Positions 60,511 through 64,000 of a stretch of 64,000 nt of DNA are shown piece by piece; the stretch's first letter is position 1; every line of letters begins with the position of its first letter. The notes beneath the pieces are model-generated. The model ran no database searches, was not told where the DNA came from, and saw only the letters and a list, made by a program, of their open reading frames with translations. The position numbers were made by a program, and so were the translations under genes. Source of the DNA: Symbiodinium sp. CCMP2592 (lineage: Eukaryota > Sar > Dinophyceae > Suessiales > Symbiodiniaceae); contig CAJNDT010005557.1 in assembly GCA_905221615.1 (NCBI GenBank), positions 62,001-126,000 of the forward strand. Reading direction: 5' to 3'.

Positions 60511-60557
60511 CAGGTTGCTTGTAGGTGTACGGTTGAGGGCTGATGCCTTTTGTTATG
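60511..60557 (-). CDS. exon TKGISPQPYTYKQP
   Basis: Excellent donor CCTG|GTATGTAAG. Unassigned. Confidence 0.6.
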
Positions 60558-60778
60558 GGTCACCATGCGAGATACTATAAGGGGTAGTGACTACAATGGC
60601 TTTACGGCCCATGTGCCCCAAACAGTATATACTTTGACCTGAAAGAAATCCCGGTATAGGTACTTGAAGGCCAAAGCAGATTTTTCCATGAACCCCTAGA
60701 CGACGGCCCTGAAATCGTAAAGCAACAACAACACAACGGAACCCCAAGACTCGAGCCGTGAAAACCCAAAACCTCGGT

Positions 60779-60858
60779 AGCTGGCCAGATTCACCACCAA
60801 GTAGGCCAGTAGCCACGGCCCGGCCGCTTTAAATGCGGACAAGGCGGAAGCGAAGTAG
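60779..60858 (-). CDS. exon FASALSAFKAAGPWLLAYLV
   Basis: Donor CCGAG|GTTTTG; continues V-N-L-A-S-Y-R. Membrane helix; probably an integral membrane protein with other hydrophobic exons at 57-62 kb (inference). Confidence 0.7.
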
Positions 60859-61122
60859 ACCTTTGTTAAGGGTTTAGGTCTTCGCTTGTTTTTTGAGAGC
60901 TCTTTTCCGTCTGCGCGTGGGTACTGCTTTGGGATTTTAGGGTTTTGGGGAGTTTGCGGGCTGAGGGGGTTTAGGGTTGCGGCTGTAGGGTTTAGGGCTT
61001 CGGGGTTTTGTCCATAGCGTCTTTAGAGTTTTCTGTAATGCTTTACATGGCCGCAATGGCTGCAATGGTTAAGGTTAAAAGTCGAGTTACGAGAAACCCT
61101 GAGCCCAGAACCCTAAACCCAG

Positions 61123-61200
61123 CGACCGAGGATTCTTCATGAGGGGTCGAAGATACAGGGAACTTATGGGCCAATGGGGATCGGAGTTTCCGAACCAAGG
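61123..61200 (-). CDS. exon VRKLRSPLAHKFPVSSTPHE
   Basis: Donor GCTGG|GTTTAGGG, a telomere-like repeat. Unassigned. Confidence 0.58.
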
Positions 61201-61560
61201 AAACCCTAAACCCCACACCTTACACCAAACTCTAAACCCTGCCTAGACTCTCAAACTACCCTTTAATAGACTTCAAATGCCCAGTATTCAGGGCCATTAG
61301 GGCCCCATTAAAGGGCCATTTGGGGGCCCCGGTAAGGAACTCTTGTCTTGATAGGAGCCTAAGAGTTATGACATCGTTGATTGTAAGATTTTAAATAAGT
61401 GTGTACGCAGGCTGTAGTCCTCGGTTGCTGAGTTCCCTGGCCCCAGAAACCTTAACCCTCGAACTGCAATAAATCGTCTCGGCTTGTATACACCCAGACA
61501 AGTTAACTCACACCGGGTCGTGAGCATCGAAAAAAGGTAAGGGTTACATGCTCAGCTACC

Positions 61561-61678
61561 CAGGGTAGAGTAAAATCACATATAGAGACCTCAAGGACCT
61601 GAATACACAAGAACAGGGATTGTGGAACCTACTCGACTGCCGGCCGAAAATCATCTATGACTCAGGCCACATCGCATA
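61561..61678 (+). CDS. plus-strand candidate exon DLKDLNTQEQGLWNLLDCRP
   Basis: Open from AGGGTAG|A to TAA, ends K-I-I-Y-D-S-G-H-I-A. The minus strand is also open. Unassigned. Confidence 0.4.
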
Positions 61679-61786
61679 ATATAGGCGCCTTAATAATTAG
61701 AATAGGGCTCTGGGGCCCATCATACTATACTGATAGTAAGGAACCCCCAAGATAGTATAGATGGTTATTTAGGGCCCCAAAAGTAC
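61679..61786. mobile_element. family E element
   Basis: GGCGCCTTAATAATTAGAAT ... TGGTTATTTAGGGCCCC. Confidence 0.75.
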
Positions 61787-61893
61787 TCGCAGAAGCATCC
61801 CAACATCCTGCAAATGCCAAGGCAGCAGCAGGAACGCTCAACTTTGTCAGAAGCGCGAAGTTTACCGGCCAGAGCAGCATCAGCGTGAGCCTC
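61785..61893 (-). CDS. exon LTLMLLWPVNFALLTKLSVP
   Basis: Acceptor CCCGAG|GCT; continues A-A-A-L-A-F-A-G-C-W-D. Membrane-like. Unassigned. Confidence 0.62.
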
Positions 61894-62024
61894 GGGAAGG
61901 TTTAGGGCTTAGGGTTTAGGGCTTCCCCGGTGTGGTGCTTGTTGGGTTTGGGGCTTGGGGATGAAAGTTTGGGGTCTTGGGTGAAATTTGGGTGTAGGAT
62001 TGAGGGTGAAGTGCTGTGGGGTGT

Positions 62025-62123
62025 CTGATTTTGCCAGTTCTATCCAGGCCTGACAGGTGCAAGTACCGAAATACCAAGGTCTTGGCACCGTTCAGACTGT
62101 ACCATCTGGGATCTGCAATAGGC
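62025..62123 (-). CDS. exon PRWYSLNGAKTLVFRYLHLS
   Basis: Acceptor ATTGCAG|A; continues G-L-D-R-T-G-K-I-R-H-P. Unassigned. Confidence 0.7.
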
Positions 62124-62334
62124 GACTTATTGGATTCTTGGACCCTTTGGGATAGGGTTCAGTGTATAGTATAGGAGCTAGAGTCTATGGTTGAGGGTGT
62201 GCCGCAAGCCTGCATACAGGCTTAATAAACGAGACCTCCGCCGGAACAGACCCTAAAACCACATGCGTGAACCCTTAGCCTTAAGCCTATAGAGCCTAAA
62301 TCTCACTTGTAGCTCCAGGCCCTACAGCAAAGCA

Positions 62335-62525
62335 GGATGTGACACCAAAAGTATGGGGTCATTGGATCCGCAGGCAGAAGCACCTGGGGCTGGCAAAGTG
62401 GTACCTGTTGGATGTCATGCAGAAGCTGAGCGGCGATTGGAGGAAGTTGAGAGAAGGGTTCTCACGCAAGCACCGGCAAGAACCCGTCCTTTTTCCAGAA
62501 CGATGCCACATACCAATACCCTGAG
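62335..62525 (+). CDS. plus-strand exon MGSLDPQAEAPGAGKVVPVG
   Basis: Acceptor AAAGCAG|GA, donor CTGAGG|GTCC at the edge of an inverted-repeat element. Continues A-E-A-E-R-R-L-E-E-V-E-R-R-V-L-T. A second open frame (V-W-G-H-W-I-R-R-Q-K-H-L) overlaps. Unassigned. Confidence 0.55.
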
Positions 62526-62632
62526 GGTCCATGTACCCAAATTGTGTATACTTTGGCCTTAAATTAAATTACTCCCTATATAGGTACATCAGGCCCAAAA
62601 TATATACTATTTGGATACTTGGACCCTTCGGG
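62522..62632. mobile_element. family B element
   Basis: GGGTCCATGTACCCAAATTG ... TTGGATACTTGGACCC. Confidence 0.72.
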
Positions 62633-62840
62633 ATACCCTCCGGTCAAGTTGAACAACTCTGATGGCTCCGGTCCCTTAAGAAAACCGGAAAACAAATCAT
62701 AATAGGGAACCCCGAAAAGGAAGGTTGTATAGGGTCCAGGTAGAAGCCCGAATCCTAAACCGTACAAGCCCTACAATTGAGGGTATAGGTTCAGGCAAAC
62801 TATGAAGCACTGAACCTACATTGGCTTGCTAAGGAAAGTC

Positions 62841-62926
62841 GGTAAAGTTACCGTACTAGGGATGTGTGGCAGACAGTGCCGTGTCCGTACGATGGTAAGA
62901 CACTTCAGGGTCTTAGAAATCCAGTA
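62841..62926 (+). CDS. plus-strand candidate exon LGMCGRQCRVRTMVRHFRVL
   Basis: Donor ATCCA|GTAAGTAA is near-consensus. Unassigned. Confidence 0.48.
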
Positions 62927-63159
62927 AGTAACGAGAGGTAACGTAGGGGTCTTAATAATTAGAATCGGGCTTTGCTGTATATTATACTATACCCTAAACC
63001 CCTGAACCCCAAACCCTGATCCCGAAGTAAGAAAGAACCTCTCAAGACAGTATTATATTGGTAATTATGTAGGCCTCTGTATTACGGCCACTGTAGTCGT
63101 CCATGACCGCTTGAGGCGAAGGGTTGGCGCTTCGGGGCGGCCAAGTAAGGTACTCCCAG

Positions 63160-63268
63160 AGGCTGCACATAGACTACCATTATGGAATTAGGTCCCTGAA
63201 TCCATAGTAAGAATGGTCCTTTGGGACCTAATTCCAAAATGCTAGTATATCTGGAGCCTCTAGGACTG
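63160..63268. mobile_element. inverted-repeat element, single family
   Basis: CCCAGAGGCTGCACATAGAC ... TCTGGAGCCTCTAGG with GGAATTAGGTCCC / GGGACCTAATTCC inside. Confidence 0.72.
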
Positions 63269-63328
63269 ATATTGGAGGTCAAGACATGCTGCAGATAGGT
63301 GGTTAGTTCTTTTAGGGTCGAGGATTCA

Positions 63329-63392
63329 GAACTTGGCGACAGTGAATGGCGAACGCAGGAAGAGCCTGTGAAGGATTTAGCCTTTAGCCTAC
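63329..63392 (+). CDS. plus-strand candidate exon VEDSELGDSEWRTQEEPVKD
   Basis: Acceptor CTTTTAG|G. Preceded by another plus segment with donor CCAA|GTAAGG at 63,145, but phases do not join. Confidence 0.48.
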
Positions 63393-63614
63393 CTTTGGTT
63401 AGTAGGGAATGAAGGAATGGGTACTATCATACTTAACTATTACTATCATTCTTCCATTCCTTACTAACCAAAGGTAAGTTAGGCCTTCTTTGGGAGCTAG
63501 GGTTTAGAGCTCTGGAGGTTTAGGGATCTTTGGGGTCTAGGGCTCATCGGGACCTTTGGGTTCTTTGGGCTTTGGGACTTAGGGATTTCCAAGCCCCCAA
63601 GCCCCTAAACCCTA

Positions 63615-63711
63615 AACCGATTCTGCAAGGCCCCCCGGCCCTTGCCAGATGGCGGTGGCGAAGTTGACCATCTCTAGATTCAGCTCTCCCTGGGCTGTCT
63701 GGCTCGTCTTT
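63615..63711 (-). CDS. exon SQTAQGELNLEMVNFATAIW between telomere-like repeats
   Basis: Continues Q-G-P-G-G-L-A-E-S; donor GAATCG|GTTTAGGG. Unassigned. Confidence 0.7.
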
Positions 63712-64000
63712 TAGGGTTTAGGGTTTAGGGTTTGGGGTTTAGGGTTATCCTTATGGAACCCGTATTGGATGCCTTGAAGGAGCCCCTGTATAGTACTCTT
63801 GAAGGAACCCTATTTGGGTATACTGTCCGGTTCTTAGTAGGGATCGGGGGAATGGACCCCTGTAGTAGCCCCTATATAAAATCCCCAATAAGAGTCTCCA
63901 TAGTCCATTCTAAGATCCAAACAGCTGGATGATGCCGGGGTTGTGAGTTGTGGATTGGGGCGACAAGAAAACATCTCAGTTTTTTGTAATTGTTCCTGGT

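Overview
The window looks like nuclear DNA of a dinoflagellate, most likely a Symbiodiniaceae/Suessiales relative. Four things point there. (i) Telomere-type TTTAGGG/CCCTAAA repeats are scattered everywhere, pure or decayed. (ii) Exons are tiny (30-160 nt) and introns large. (iii) Splice junctions that can be checked by reading frame often use GC, and sometimes GA, instead of GT as donor. (iv) Several protein signatures resemble dinoflagellate families as I remember them: a W-Y-D-Y-F-S-C-P-Q multicopy family, K-R-P-A-A/(K-A)n basic tails, and a C-x2-C...C-x2-C 'KCKGCRKK' domain. I see no rRNA, tRNA, CRISPR array, transposase or reverse transcriptase.

Layout. Bases 1-5,400 hold a minus-strand gene for an unrecognised protein (acid/Lys-rich middle, basic KAK-rich exon); eight exons are readable and most junctions join in phase. 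Bases 6,490-9,440 hold a minus-strand gene of the W-Y-D-Y-F-S-C-P-Q family, five solid exons. From 12,280 to 41,190, on the minus strand, lies the main gene: a cryptochrome/DNA-photolyase protein cut into about twenty exons over 29 kb. The N-terminal alpha/beta domain runs 41.2-35.85 kb and the FAD-binding domain 23.9-12.6 kb. Inside its introns lie further coding-like segments, including one that ends in its own stop codon and a Cys-rich-domain gene. From 42 to 64 kb there is a dense series of short coding segments, mostly minus strand and with good splice borders, that I cannot assign to known families. A few segments near 24.2-24.5 kb and 62.3-63.4 kb read better on the plus strand.

Between exons the DNA is mostly short (about 80-130 bp) inverted-repeat elements of some twenty families (MITE- or introner-like, often nested), telomere-like repeats, and long microsatellites ((CTA)n, (CTG/CTA)n, (TA)n, (GA)n, poly-C). 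The ends of telomere-like repeats, and at least one inverted-repeat family, sit exactly at exon borders and appear to supply splice donors (G|GTTTAGGG, G|GTTGATG) and acceptors (TTTAG|G).

Limits. Exons were found by reading alone. A segment open on one strand can look coding on the other, and single unlinked segments can be wrong; confidence is high only where neighbouring exons join in phase and match a known family.
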